The translations under genes were made by a program, and so were the position numbers. A DNA stretch of 64,000 nucleotides from Druceiella hillmani. Taxonomy: Eukaryota > Arthropoda > Insecta > Lepidoptera > Hepialidae. This document shows positions 37,081 to 51,064 of the stretch, piece by piece (the stretch's first letter is position 1; the number at the start of each line of letters is the position of its first letter). The notes below the pieces were generated by a model. That model had not been told where the DNA came from. It worked only from the letters and a program-made list of their open reading frames with translations, and made no database searches. The stretch covers positions 10,502,501 through 10,566,500 of the forward strand of contig JAYKKI010000003.1 of NCBI GenBank assembly GCA_039881145.1. The letters run 5' to 3'.

Positions 37081-37365
37081 ACACATATAAATAATTAACG
37101 GACTGCGGATGAAATCTGATGTCTTTAAGTTTCGATGGGGTATGTGAAATGTGAAATATTTTACCAAATGATGGTTTTGATATTATCACGATATGTGGCT
37201 AAATTATGACAGTATTTTTTATCTTTTTACCATTTCATTTTTTTTCATTTCTTATATCTGAAATAATTTAATATAAAAATATTTTTCATAACAATTAAGA
37301 AGATGTAAATTTAAAAGAAATTACAGGACCACAATTTTGGCCTTTTGGTTCTGAAGACGCGAAAA

Positions 37366-37424
37366 TTTTTCCTCGATGTAATAATATATAAGTAAAATAA
37401 TTTTTCTCGATGTAATAATATATA
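37366..37424. repeat. Short direct duplication
   Basis: CTCGATGTAATAATATATA preceded by a T-run occurs at 37366-37390 and again at 37401-37424. Confidence 0.85.
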
Positions 37425-38139
37425 CTCAAGAAAGCTGAAAAATATGAATTTTAAAACAGAAATATCACGTGAATAGGGTAAGAAATGAAATAGGAAAAAT
37501 TTAGTTTCGCCTTAACAGAGAAAAATGTTTTTCTGTTTAAGTGTTTAGTAGTTTTAATAGCAACGGCATTACTTGACTATGGACAACTTTTAAATTACTA
37601 ATCTGCGACTATGATAATCTAAGAAATATTGTTATGTTGTAAATAAATTGCTCTCTTAAATTTATATAATTCATATTTTATACCGATAAGTTTCCAATTC
37701 CGGTAATTCAATCTTTATATTATTTTTAATTATTTAACAAATTAACAGGAAATTATCTTGTACCTACATGTTTTTCTACCGTATTTAAAATACAAAGTAT
37801 TGTAAAGTATCGTATTTAGGTTATAAATTATAATATTATTGATTCCTAAAAATACAACCAAAATTGACCTCACCGCGGACAAGGGAAAGTATGAGGTCCA
37901 AAGGCAATAAGAAATCACAAATTTTTTTGAAACGTTAATTTTATACGTACAATTTTCCACAAAATAAAATAAATTTAAAAGTTCTTAATCAATTTCTCAT
38001 TTCATTTGCATATTTCCTCTTAAGTGTCGCTATATACTTGTACCAAAAAAAATATCAAGTAAGTTATTAAACCTCTCATCAATCGGCTACAAAATTATTT
38101 ACAAGGAAATGCATACTCCAATGATGTTTTATAATTTTT
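37425..38139. other. AT-rich stretch, no gene seen
   Basis: The 72-codon minus-strand frame at 37960-37742 has no recognised motif. Confidence 0.5.
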
Positions 38140-38157
38140 TATATGTATGTATATGTG

Positions 38158-38240
<83 letters not shown>

Positions 38241-38242
38241 AA
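38140..38242. repeat. (TA)n microsatellite
   Basis: A TA tract of about 100 bp with TG, CA and GT interruptions. Confidence 0.95.
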
Positions 38243-38708
38243 CACATCTATATGCATATATATTCATTTTATTTATTAATTTGATTTGACGGAAGCAACC
38301 TTATTTCAATTATAGTAATTAAAAATTACACTGAAAAAATATCCATCATTACTCTTTAACGGAATTATCATAACTTTCAAAGACCTTATCTCGGTATAAT
38401 ATAGGGTCCCCATATCTTAAGTTTTTAAGTCACTTATCCGACTTTCTAATTATTTCTTTTTTCGAAGTTCGATTTCAGTTTTAACTTTGATTTATTGTTA
38501 GCCACCTTTATTTTTAAACCAATTTCAACGTAATTAAAAAGATTTAGTTTTACTTGTTGCTTCTTCTTCTAATAATTAATTTTTTGAATATTTATATGAA
38601 GAAAAACAAATTTAATTTTGTTAATAATATCCCACCTCGGAAGGTAATAGCATTAATTTTTTTCTTGGGATAAGTATTTGTTCAATTTTATTCTGATAAT
38701 TTATTGAG

Positions 38709-38717
38709 ATATATATG

Positions 38718-38759
<42 letters not shown>

Positions 38760-38773
38760 TATACATATGTACA
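38709..38773. repeat. (TA)n microsatellite
   Basis: A TA tract of about 65 bp, with a TGTATG interruption to the left and TGCATA to the right. Confidence 0.95.
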
Positions 38774-41700
38774 TGGAAAAAGTTACTGAAAGAAGTTTGA
38801 ATATAAATGGTGCTAAATATTTAGACAACAGTAAACTTACGCCCCGGAGATAAATAATAGCAATTTCAATCCAAATGAAACAAAATGTTTATTGATATGT
38901 TCTACCAATTATGAATTGTATTGTTAAGAGTTTTCTTTTATTGAATTTTGACTAAGTTTATTTTATTTCAATTCAGTTCAATTGAAAATGTTCCCTTTTT
39001 CTAATTGCTGTCATTGAATCCGTGCATGTATTTTATTAATTTCAACTAATTTTTTTGTTTCAAAAATGTTTGTTGTCTAATAATTTGGAGGAATAAATTA
39101 AATATTTAGTTAATCTAATATTAAAAAGTTTACTAAAATGTTAAGATTAATGGATTCGAGAAGGCGTTTACAAGTAAATGCTATCTTCTAACAATACTTA
39201 GTAGGTATAAATCGAGCAGCTAGATATTAGTGACATTTATCAGCTTGAGAACGTTGAGTGTGTTCCGACCGGAAGTAGTTTTCCTCAACAGCTCGGTAGT
39301 GTGAAATACGATACATTGCGTCCTACTTTTTAGGCTGTTATTAAATAGTTTGATGTTTCCAAATTAGGTAAGCTCCACTCACGCGGAAGTTATGATATTC
39401 ACAATTTTCATGATTGATGATTGAAGTTGCGAAACTAGGTGAGAGATTGATTTTCTAGACGGCGCCGCAGCGCTTTCACTTTTGTCGTGATGCTTTCTCA
39501 TTGCTCATGTTCCAGAACACTTTATAGCCCCGTAACTTAAGTACCTGCATTAATATTACAGTCTAAAAATTATATATCCTGATGAAAATTATTTAAAAAA
39601 TTTTCAACAGGGTTTAAGTTGTGAGCAAACGATATTTATGTATACACTTTTTAAGTCGATTTCCGTATAGTCACAAAAATATAACAGACATTAATATATT
39701 TTAGTGATGGAGATGAAAAATTGTGTATCATCGATGAAACTGCTATTTATCTTTACTTATCATGACATTCAAAGTGAAAGTTAATTATATTTCAATGTCG
39801 AAAACAACTGGTCAAGTTTAATGATAAACAAGTCCTGCTTCGAATAATTTATTTGACTTTTTTTCATCATATTATAATCCGCCAAAATCAGCTGAGGATG
39901 ATGTTCATGCCAGACAATTTTTATCGATATGTATGTTCAGAAAAAAACTACCAGTACAAAAAGAATAATGTTAATACACAGTATTTATTTGACTGTTCGA
40001 TATTAAATGAAAACACGGTCAGTACTAGTTATCATGAATATTTTAAAATAATGAAATAAACAATTACGGCAAGAAAAACAAATTATTTCAACCAAATTTT
40101 ATAGCATTTTAATACAAACAAAATCTAAACACTATTTGCAATGTTTATGTTACTAACCTTAGCAAAACGGCAAATGCACACGGTTGTTGTTTTTGTCGGC
40201 ACTGGTAGCAAAGCAGCACGGTGTGTTTGAAGTGAAATACAACATGTTTTAAATTACAAGCCATTCAAAACTATTCTTCTGACTAAACTACTGAATTTTG
40301 TTAAATTATTTTTGGTATATGGTTGAGGAAACTATATAGCATAAGAGGATTCGCTTAATGTCGAGGGGTCAAATACAGGTTGTATAACCATTTCCATCGA
40401 GGAATGTTCGACACCAATATGTGCAACATGTGCACATGTATTTTACCTACATAATAATTAACCTTTGAGCATGTAAAGATATACCATTAAAATATGGGAT
40501 TATTTGAGACGATTTAAAAAAAAATAATTAATGCTAGAGCAACTTCGTCTAGTAAACCATTACAAGATATTTTATACCGTTATCATGGGAGAAATAAATA
40601 AAAAAAATCATAAAAACTAACAATTCAAAGAAAGTAAATGGGAATGATTTTTTTATGAAAATATACGATCTGAATTTTTGAAAGGAAAATGAAAAATATG
40701 AAATACAAGCATAATACAATAAGATATTAACGAATTGGATAAAAATGGTTTAAGGGAATAGGTAAACAGAGAGATAATGAAATGAAAGGGAATGTTTTGT
40801 AGAGTTCGGAAAATAAGTAACTTTTCCTACTACTTCTATACATTTAAAAATTGTCAAGGAATAGATACCAAAACCCCGATAAAAATTATTCCGGACTTGG
40901 TTGTGCAGGCAAAAAATTACGGCACATAAAGTAAAGATACTAAGTTAAATATATAAGTTTTTGAATGTAAACAGATAAGACTGGAAACATAGAACAGACA
41001 AATTAGAAAACTGAAAACTGGGTGAAAGGAATTATGAAGATTATTTATAAATTGAACTTAAGAAAATGGACTTCAAGAATAAACTTTTTTGTGGGGAAGA
41101 GAAGAATTACAATTAATAATTTTCCTTAATTATTTTCTGTACTAACAATTGAAAAAGATTTTTTTGAAGTATATAATATAAAAGGGACAATTTTATTGTG
41201 CATCATTAAATACAAAAGTAAACAGTTTAATCGTCCATTTTTTTTTTCATTTCAAGTAATTTTTTGTCACTTCTAGTTGAAAATGCGACACTAATTCCAC
41301 AGAACAGATTCCACATTTTCAATCATACGGCCTTTATCCTTGTACTTCTAAAATATACATAACAAACAAATTTACCATTTACATTATATCCTACTTATAA
41401 TATTTTTGCTTATTTTTGTAATGACCTAATATTGAAAACCCCGATATAAAATGATTAAACTTTTGAGGATTAGAATCTGGTAAGACATTGTGATGATAAG
41501 CCATTTAGTAAAAGATTTATTTTCGTGTTTCTTTATTACTTTTCAGGAACAGTGGAAATTGTCGAAGGACCATGATAATGAATGATTTTCATTGATTTTA
41601 ATTTGTAGGTTATAACGGTAGTTAGCGGATGACGCTAAAAACAATAGTTAGCAAATAATTAAACGCGCTCCGATTTAAAAATTAACAGAACAAAAATAAA

Positions 41701-43077
41701 AAGAAACCAAATAAATCTCTCTTTAGATTTCATTGTTATATAAATCATTTTTGTTAGGCTTTGACGCTGGATTTAAGAAAGATAATGTATTGAATTTTGT
41801 CCATAGTTCTTAACTATGTATTTTAAAGAAATCACATCAATAATTTGATAAAAGTAATTAAATATTTGACATAGGTATAGTTTTCTTTGAATAAAGCTAA
41901 GTATCGAAAACTTGGTTAGTCGTCGTAAATCATATGTATGGTATGTCGTAAATCAGCTCAGTCCCAGAGTATGTAGACTTGTGCGAGTACGTAGAATGAT
42001 AACACATTTTTAGAGAAATGAATTGTTGTGAATTGAGTTGGAAATTTAAAACCTCCGATGTCAACGTGCGGCTTTATCTGATGCACAGATTTGAATTTAC
42101 TAAATCATTTCTTTTTTTGTTTTATTTTAAATAATTATATTGATGACTTGGAAATATTGTTTGACATTTAATAACAATTTTCAGTAGTTCCAACAGAAAT
42201 TTTAACATAGGATTATCAATATGCTCCTATAAAAATGTGAACATAATTTGATGTTTATTTTTAATTTTTTCTCATTTGTTGGTAACTGATCAAGCTGGAA
42301 AATCCAAAAAGATTTCAATCAGATGCAGGACCTTATGTAAAAAGGAAGAAAGTATGAAAATTAAATGGAAACACAAATATTAAAAATGCGTGAGGGCAAG
42401 TAGGAACGTACGTTAGTTCGAATAATACGAAAAAAGTAAACCGCATAGTATAGTCTTCTTTCTATGGTATTTCGTATACTCTCCATGCTGCCAAGTTGGG
42501 CAATCAACTCAATACGGATAGCAGACTTTCACTGTCCATTCAAGTATTCAAAAGTGGTCTGAAAGAATCAAATCTCCCCTAATTTTATTTTCCACATTCC
42601 ATTTTCTTTCTTGTCCTACATAATGTTTCCCGTTTCTATCCCTATCTTTTAATCCTTGTCTAAATCCCCTCCTTACATATTAAAACTAGATTGTTCATAT
42701 CTTTTTTGCTTTTCTAGTTTTCTTCATTGATTATATTTTGTTAACAGATTGTTATATCATACTCTAAAATTTTATAAATACTCTGTATTTTGGTTAACTG
42801 TATTTTGGAAATCAGTAATATATTTTACTAACAACCTTTTACATAGACGCATAATATAAAGACTTCGTACTTCTATACGAATTTCGACGATATTATAATA
42901 TTAAGATACGATATGAAATGAACAGAACCATCGATTTCTATGGATTCATCATGATTTTTTGTGAATACACAATAAAAAAACTTCTCAAGATAAAATATAT
43001 TAAATCGGACACAAAACAACATCTGGGAATTCTAGGGAAATATTCCTTTTTTTAAATTAAAGTATTACTCTAGTAAA
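38774..43077. other. AT-rich stretch, no gene seen
   Basis: Slightly GC-richer patches occur at 39240-39300, 39440-39530 and 42470-42560, but none has a motif I recognise. The 68-codon frame at 39853-40059 looks random. Confidence 0.45.
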
Positions 43078-43134
43078 GAGTGAGGTAAGTCAGTGGTCGA
43101 TTTCCACCGACTTACCAAATTCAAACCGCTCACT
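43078..43134. repeat. Compound hairpin
   Basis: An inner hairpin pairs GGTAAGTC-GTGG with CCAC-GACTTACC (one A/C mismatch, 7-nt loop). The outer AGTGAG pairs with CTCACT after a 12-nt one-sided bulge. It lies 10 bp before the perfect palindrome at 43144. Confidence 0.7.
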
Positions 43135-43143
43135 GTCGATTAA

Positions 43144-43189
43144 ATGTCTGCCTCCTCCCTTAACATGTGTTAAGGGAGGAGGCAGACAT
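43144..43189. repeat. Perfect 22-bp palindrome, 2-nt centre
   Basis: Arms at 43144-43165 and 43168-43189 are exact reverse complements (ATGTCTGCCTCCTCCC...) with TG between. It is unusually GC-rich for this window. Perfect arms this long are usually unstable, so the palindrome is probably young or maintained. Confidence 0.95.
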
Positions 43190-46100
43190 GTATAACAGAG
43201 TCCTACGTAATGTTCAAATCAGGGAGAGTTATTCAGAACCATTGGGATATTTTGTCGGATCGATTTTATGCATGCATTAAAGTGTTAAATATTTTCTTTT
43301 GTATTGGTGGATAATATAACATCGGTTGTCGATTCGTAATTTTAATCTTTGACATTTTTTATCCAACCCTGCCAAATTAAATAATTAATTTTGTCTATCA
43401 ACGCTCTAAACTTATAGATATTATATCTATCCTGTGTAGGATATATAGGATCTGATCGAATCTGTATAGGATTAATCTATCCTTTATAATTAATTCTTTT
43501 ATTAATTAATTCTTATAGAAAAGAGTATAGTTAAAAAATAATACTCCTCCTCATCACAAGCACTCAAAGAAGAAACACTGTGGGAAATAACAAGGCATTT
43601 TATGATATATTGGATGACATGTAGTCTATTAATAATAAATTCACCTTTTAATAATACCTTTTATGCTTCTGAATTTAATTTCTCACAGATAATAAAGAGT
43701 TAATTGATCACAAACCTATCAAGAACAATTTAAGAATTAGCTATGGAGATAAAACAAATAGATAATGAGCTTGGGACAACGCACATATCTCCTAGCCCAT
43801 TCTAAAAACAAGTAGGAAGGACTATACCTGAGCAACAATAAGAAACGTGGTCAAGTACAATATCAAGGAAGCTCGACTTATGCATTCATATTGTAGACAC
43901 CGAAAGTAAATTATTTTTTAGCTGTAATATTGCCTGGCAAGCCGGAAAATGTGGTTTTCCTGCGATACTATTTCAAAAAGTAATACTAATACAGAAGACG
44001 TAAGTTGGCTGTAATAGAAAAAATTCTTGGTAAACAATATAGAATTTAATTAAGTTTATAGACAATACTTTTATTGTAAATAATTTAGATTAATAATTAT
44101 CGAAAAGAACCAAAATATTAAGCATGGAAAAAATAGGAATGAATACATAGAGCATACGTATTTTGTTCTCAATATAGATTTATTGCCTTAATATAAGTTA
44201 AATTTAACTGTATCTTTAAATAATTGGTTTACCTATATCACTCCAAGGAAGTGCTATATGATGTTACACATAAGGCTAGAAATTAAAGAAACTATAAATT
44301 TAAGGAAGGTCCCTAGTCTAAAAATTAAATTATAAAGCAAAATTTACAGAATAAAATTTAAATTAAAATTTAATTATATCTAGAAAATATAAAGTATTCA
44401 TTACAAAAATTTAATAGGGAGTGGTAAAATTTAATAAGGAAATAGACGTATCGGAAGCTATACCTGAGTGATGTGTCTCCTGGTCCTGTTGCAATTGCTC
44501 TCGGAAAATTAGTGGTAAATGATTTTTTGGTGTCCACTTTCACCCTATTTCATTTGTCGCGAGGATATAATACATTTATAATTAATATTGACTTCCTACT
44601 TTTCATAAATCGGTAATTGACTATTTAAACTAATACCTAACGTATCGAAAATAATTGGAAATTTCAATATCCCTTTAAAATTTCTCAGAACTACTAGCCC
44701 CATAAAAATTATGTTATTACTAGAAATTAATGGAGAGAAACTCTCAGTTACAGTATAAGCAAATTAAATAAGATGCGGAGCGTATTAGAGAAGAATAAGT
44801 CTCCGCTCTTCTTCAGCATTATTTAATATTCTATTATGGAAATGTACACATGCATTGACAATGGAAAATTCAAATCCAGTGAATAAAAATAGTAGATAAT
44901 AAAAAAGAATTAGAATTTAAAGTCTTCATTTGTAATATAATTTGCTAGTAATTATTTTATATCCAAATATCCAAACAGATGAAATGGTAAGGGAAGGTTG
45001 AAGTCATGTATCAAGGTACCGAAGCTATTTCAAATTATACCAAACCGCATAGCATGGTTAAAAGTCGGTTCTAAATTACTAGAATCACCAACTACATTAT
45101 TGATTAAAGACAATACTAATTTATCAATACCGTTGCGCTTATGAAGCTCCAAGTTGTATTACTAGACACACCTTTACCCATAGCGTTTCACAATTATTTT
45201 TATACTCCAAAAAATTTACTACAGAGACGTGGAAAGCGAAATCTGATTTTCAACATCTCGAGACTTGAATGTTTGATTTTATATTTACATTTGCATCTGT
45301 AGTAGCTTCTAACATATTTGATATGAAAAAAAATTTGGTGATGTGAATTTTCAGATCTTTGCCGCTTTCAAAATTAGAATTTTGGAAACAAATCATTCTG
45401 GAGGTTTTATATGGCATATCGATGGAAATATTAAATATATTTAGTAGAACATTTTTACACATTTATAAAACTCCTTTGTCAAAGATTTGCACAAGCTTTT
45501 ATTTCATTAGTTTTGAATGGATAATTTTTTAAAAAAGAATCTTAGCATTTTCATAGTGACATTTTGATAACGAGAATATTACATTTTATAATGAATTATT
45601 TAAAAAAAGAATCTCATTCGAAACATCAAATGAAAAACGAAACTCTGAAAAGCTGGGAAACAACAGAAATTAACATGCCCTGAACAGAGATGTGCATGTT
45701 TAGTTTATTAATTTTAATTATAATATAATTTTTATATATAAATTTTATAAATAACAATATAATTTTTTATGAAGGTACATTTTGCATAATTTCACGTATT
45801 CGTGATAATTTTCTCGATAAGTTTTATCCAAACAAAAATAAATACATCTACATTAAAATGTTATTCTTCCTTGACAAAAAAGTAAAAATTAAAGTTTTTA
45901 TGTAATATATTGATGAAATTTATGATGTGTTAAGGAAAGTTAGGTGAGCCGATAGAGTTAGGAGTAATATAAAAAATTCTGGTTCCATGAAAACCAGTAA
46001 TTTAATTTAATAATCAGGCAAACTTTGTAATGAGTACGAGTTGTTTAATATTGAAGGTGTTTATAATAAAATCACGGCGGAAAGGCCTCAACATAAGAAT

Positions 46101-46499
46101 GCCCATGAATATTTTCACGTTGCTGGTTGAAACGTAATTGACTTCCACATTTTTTTCAGGATATTAGTATAAACATATCAGCTATTCCGAAAAATGGACA
46201 TAGATTGGATGAATATTAATAGATTCTTAAGAGAGAAATAATATTTTTTACCGAAATTGCTAAAAATCAAATAATGAGTTGATAACAAATAATAGTAAAA
46301 TATACTCCGACGTTATAATTTTGTACATACCGAATTAATCGCAAGAATACGTATACAGAAAAAATTAACGTTTAAAATATACATCGCGAGTAATGATTAC
46401 TCTATTGGAATATATCCCTTACTATATTGGAAAATAATTCATACTATATTGGAATATATAATACTTAGCGTCATAACGTAATTTCATTAGTGAAAACAT
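43190..46499. other. AT-rich stretch, no gene seen
   Basis: Small repeats are present: TAGGAT/ATCTAT variants at 43420-43490, and three ACTATATTGGAA copies at about 46400-46460. The 70-codon minus-strand frame at 45462-45250 is unrecognised. Confidence 0.5.
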
Positions 46500-46974
46500 G
46501 TGCTTTTCATCGTATTTTAAGAGTAAATTCTGTCAGTCCGTCCATCTGTCTGTTCGTTTCTCACATCCGTTTAATTAAACTGAGAGGTGAAAAAAATCCG
46601 GTGGGTGAGATTTCGTTCGATAAGTCTTAAAATTCATATATGGGTTCCAAAATAACTTTTTTATTTAAGTTAATATTTGGTGCGATATGCATTTCTAAAT
46701 CCTAAAAAGATTGCACTTCTTCAAATTTTTAACTAACTTGTGTAAAATTCTCACAAAATTGAGGTAGTAGAACTCAAAATAATTTCTCAACGAAAGTTGT
46801 GTTGAATAAGATATGTTGTGTAGTTTTTGAGAGATGCGATTTTTTCCGTACTGACCGCAGCAATAACTTTATTTTTCCAATTTTTGAGAAGTATAAACTT
46901 CCAAGTTTGGTATTGTTTGGTGCTCCGAAACCCTTCGTTCGCGAGTTAAATGCGTACTTGGCCATTTTTTATTG
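46500..46974 (-). repeat. Dispersed repeat R3 (GGCCAA...GGGTTTCG family), copy 2
   Basis: Read on the minus strand, it starts AAAAAATGGCCAAGTACGC at 46974, then CGAACGAAGGGTTTCGGAG, AAAGTTATTGCTG, TTTCGTTGAGAAATTATTTT and GAGTTCTACTACC, in the same order as 32282-32525. It continues further than copy 1, ending with a GACAGACAGATGGACGGACTGACAG-type tract near 46520-46560, which is typical of this repeat family as I remember it. The 60-80-codon frames here are by-products. Confidence 0.7.
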
Positions 46975-49279
46975 CTTCCGAGCCACCAAAACTTTGAATC
47001 TGAAAAAAAATCCTTTCGTAAAATGCCAGTAATTTTATTCAAGCTAGTGTTTGTCTTGTTTTGAAGAAAATAGCGGGTAGACCGTATAATTAACCAAAAT
47101 AATGGAATATTTTGAAAACCGGAACTACTGAGAAGAATAAAAACTTATATGGTGGGATGGACCACGTCATTTGGTTGATAATTGAAAGATAAGCGTGATG
47201 ATTACATAAATTTTAAATCTTGACAGTTTTGGTTTATCAAATGGAGTAAATTTTTGTTTGAAAGGAATTGAAAAGAAGTAAAATTATTTATTTCTTTGAA
47301 TTGAATTACGTAGTTTTGTGGATAAAAAAATTGAAAATTAAAAATGTATTCAGATCTATTTATCTATCGTTCATTCGCATCTCTTAATGAATAATAAGGG
47401 ATAAAACAGAGCTACTCTTTTGCCTTAATATTGTTTAATGCCTCTTCTTACGTGCCTATTTTTTCTTGAACTGAATTTTTTAATAGTGTTATTGGAAATA
47501 TATATCTCTGTATTTAATTTTCATGTTGCCTGGACAATTATAACAATAACATAATTTGTTTTATTTGTAAATATGAGAAACATATTGAAAATATGAGAAC
47601 TATGTTAACACAGATTTGAGCAAATTGATGTATTAATTAAAAAAAACGCTATCTTCTTAGAGTTTCGGAGATGCAGGCGTTGGGATGTTCGATATTTTCA
47701 ATAATGACGGTGGACATTTTCGATAAAGTTATGAAAAACATTTTTAGAGTTTTTATATCTTGCTCTTTCATACGATACATGAAGTTTGGGAATAAAATTC
47801 AGTACTATATTTGTCCCCTCTAAAATTTCTACATAAATATATTTAAGTGTTAACTTGATATTATATACTAATCAATATGTTTTGTTATAATGCTAAGTTT
47901 CAATTCACCTTGTTAAACATTTTCTGAGAAAAACTACTTGGTTTCTGAGGAAAATGGTTTAGCGCTTACGCAGACGGATTATGTGATCTTACAAGGAAAG
48001 TTTTCCCATTTTGATACACAGACCAAAGTCCTACAAAGATTTATTTTAGAAGTATTAATTGATTGGGATTGTATTCATATTTAGAGATTACATAGCAGTA
48101 TGAATATTAATACAGTTTGTTTATTTAATTTATTTTTTCGTTTATAAAAATGTCTACTTCCATAACAACTATTTATTGTCAAAAAATAATACTATCAATA
48201 CTTTTTCTCTCTCAGATATCCTAATTATTAAACTATAATCATAGATATTGATTATTGAGAGACTATGAATCGTCTACATAAAAACAGTGTCTTGAATCTA
48301 TTGCGCCGAAGACAAAGACAATATATTTTTTAATGTACAGTTTACAAGTCGGTGTGTATAAAAGTTTTCCGTTATCATGAACAGTTTTGTTTATGATTTG
48401 CAAATAAATAGTGAGTGAGTTCATCACGTTAGTTCACAATTTTCTGAATGCAAAAGTTTCAGTATGCAATTTCTACTCGTACTTTGCAATTTCTATTTTG
48501 TATGTGCTTTGTTAAAAATTACTAATGGCATGTACATTGTTGTATTTACAAGAGTAATTCATATATCTCGATTTTCCATCGATAATTTTCAAGTCTGTCG
48601 ACATTAAGATTTTCCTATACATTTTGTACATACGTTACTGTCACCGATAATTGGGTAATGAAGTATTTTGCGCGAACGAAATTGTGTGCCAAAATTAAAA
48701 ACAAAATAAAATTGGGAAAAGTTTTTATATAAAACCCCACGTATAAAATCTGAGTAAATAATCCTTTATTTGCTAATGTATTTACATCGAATCAACGGTA
48801 TCAGGTAGATAATGTTAAGAATAGATATTAAATTAAAAAATCACTGTTTTATTGGCACCTTCAAAATTACGAAGAATTTTCATGAACTGAAATTAAATAT
48901 TGTTGCAAATGTAATAATCAGATCTCGTTGACTTTTAGACGTTAATCAGCACTAACAGCTCCATGGAAAACTAATTACGTCATAGTACAGTGAGTTTACT
49001 TTCGTAATTAAGTAGAACAATGCTGCGAGACACCGGCGGACTTTTGTAATTCCCGTGGTTAGTTCAAGTTCCAGTAGTAAAAATAAACATCTTGGGTTGC
49101 GCAGTACATAAAAATGCATATTATACCCTCACCCCGCTCCCTTTTGCTTATCTTGTAAACTGTTATTGCTAATTATTTTCTTACATTTCGTTTCGAAGTA
49201 ATTATTTTCCGGTGCTTAGGAAGTAAATAAAGAAATTAAATCTAGTCCAAATAAAAAAACTAGTTTTCACTTTTTTTTC
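46975..49279. other. AT-rich stretch, no gene seen
   Basis: No gene or repeat that I can support. A GC-richer patch lies at about 49020-49150. Confidence 0.5.
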
Positions 49280-49330
49280 AGTTTGGTTTGTTAGATATTT
49301 GACAATGGCAAATATCTAACAAACCGAACT
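49280..49330. repeat. 22-bp-arm hairpin with 7-nt loop (pre-miRNA-like)
   Basis: Arms at 49280-49301 and 49309-49330 pair at all 22 positions, one of them a G-T wobble, around ACAATGG. No second copy is seen in the window. The arm length and small loop resemble a short pre-miRNA, though natural insect pre-miRNAs usually have longer, bulged stems. Confidence 0.8.
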
Positions 49331-50474
49331 AGATAATTTTACAATACATATGTGGATATTGAGTAAGAAGTTCGTTAACTGATAAAAATTAAAATTTTCG
49401 ACCAATTTTTATTTCAAAATCGACAATTTTGGAACAGTGAAGAATATGATTTTAATTACTTGATTTTAGGATTTTTCAACTTTCCGTGAAACTGAATTTT
49501 ATAGGCAATAAAACTGTGTAGATTATTCATATTTAACACTTTATAATAAATAAACCAAATCAACTGATAATTTCATAAAATATATACAGTCCCTTTTGCT
49601 TCATAAACTTAATAATAATATTAATTTTTCAATGAAATTAGGCCCAAATTCTATAAGCCCTAAACTATATTAAACCGGAATGATACGTATAATATGTTTC
49701 ACACAAGCTTAAAGTTGACCTCCGTAAAAAGTAGAGAGCAAATTTAATTAAAAGATTTTTGCCTAGTAAAATTTGATTTTTAGACTAATTTCCTTCCATA
49801 AATTATTTCATATTTTGTCATGACTTTGATCAAATCGAGCAGTTTTAGAAAAATAAATAATTCTTCATTCATCATAAAATGCACCAGCTGTAATCGCTTT
49901 TATGCTATATAAACATTTCAGCTTCTTTATGTTAAGTATTTCATTCCCCTTTTCATTCATTATTTTTAAAATTGCGTAGAGGAGAGGGTAATGGGGAAAA
50001 GGTTTTCTCATAATAAAACTTTCTTACTTTCGTTATGCAATTATTTTAACCTTCCTAGAAATTTGATATGTGTTTTCTTTTTCAACAAACCCCATTATTT
50101 CATAAACGATGGTATTTTTTGACTTCGTTTTACAACAGAATATAATCTTCCAAAAAATTTTAAAACTATCTGTGTATAAAAAGTTCATTATTTAAAAAAC
50201 ATTTCTACGACTTTATGACGTATTTCATTCATTTTTTTTTTATTTTTTAAAGATAAGTGCTTACCATTTTCAGATAAGGGAAAACTGTAATATTTAAATC
50301 ACAGTAGTGAACTTATACCTAACGTTTCCATCGTTTGAAGATAAAGTGCGTTTTATTAAGGCGGGTTATTAGGAATAGTTAAAAAAAATGTTTTTTTTCT
50401 TTATATTATTTTGTTACCGTTTCCTATTCGCTCCTTTAAATTTGGTCACTCATTAAAATATATCTTAATATAAA
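49331..50474. other. AT-rich stretch, no gene seen
   Basis: No gene or repeat that I can support. Confidence 0.5.
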
Positions 50475-51064
50475 CGTTTTGTGACATTTATTTAATGTTT
50501 GAAGAATAACTGTCAATCTAACAATACCCCTAATTTAATAATGGTTTTAGCTAGACCCTTTCTTCTAAGATCATTCTCAAAATCACAATAGCCTAAATTC
50601 CACAGCATAATCTAACAAACAAAAATAACATCGAAATTTTCAGTCTCACAACTTCTAGGGAAAACAGCAAAATCCGAACTCAATTAATTACTGTCAAAGC
50701 TAACAAAATTATTCATTCATTCAGACTAACTTGTCGAAGACAGGACAGATATCAGTCGGCATACAGGACACATTTGCCATGCCATAAAGAATGCGTATGT
50801 CTCCATAAATAATTTTTTTATCTAAAACATATGCGTCCTCTTTACTCCTAATCCTAGTACAAAGCTGCTCAATTCGTAATTTATCCTTTTCCTTTATCAC
50901 AGTTGGAATATAAGTTGGAAAGCGTGCATTAGCTGTTCTTTTTTTTATTATATGTGAACATAGATAGCTTAAATATAACTTGTTTAGTGTTGGAGTCGTA
51001 TATATTGATGTGTTTATTAATTGGATGTAGGGTTTAAAAGGTTTAATAAATGCCAGGTGTTGCA
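50475..51064 (-). repeat. Dispersed repeat R1, copy 1 (minus strand)
   Basis: This matches 63032-63600 read on the plus strand over about 570 bp. The shared blocks in order are ACACCTGGCATTT, ATATACGACTCCA, TAAGCTAYC, CACATATAATAAAAAA, CACGCTTTCC, GATAAATTA, TAGGATTAGGAGTA, TTTTAGATAAAA, ATCTGTCC, TTCGACAAGTTAG, TTTGACAGTAATTAATT and TATTGTTAGATTG. The identity persists well past the open frame. The family is not recognised. Confidence 0.8.

Noticed and set aside
43078..43134. tRNA-like fold
   Set aside because: Stem order and lengths do not match a cloverleaf, and there is no T-loop GTTCRANNC at the right place.
46774..47032. Frames of 63 and 77 codons on opposite strands
   Set aside because: They lie in repeat R3, and the other R3 copy does not conserve either frame.
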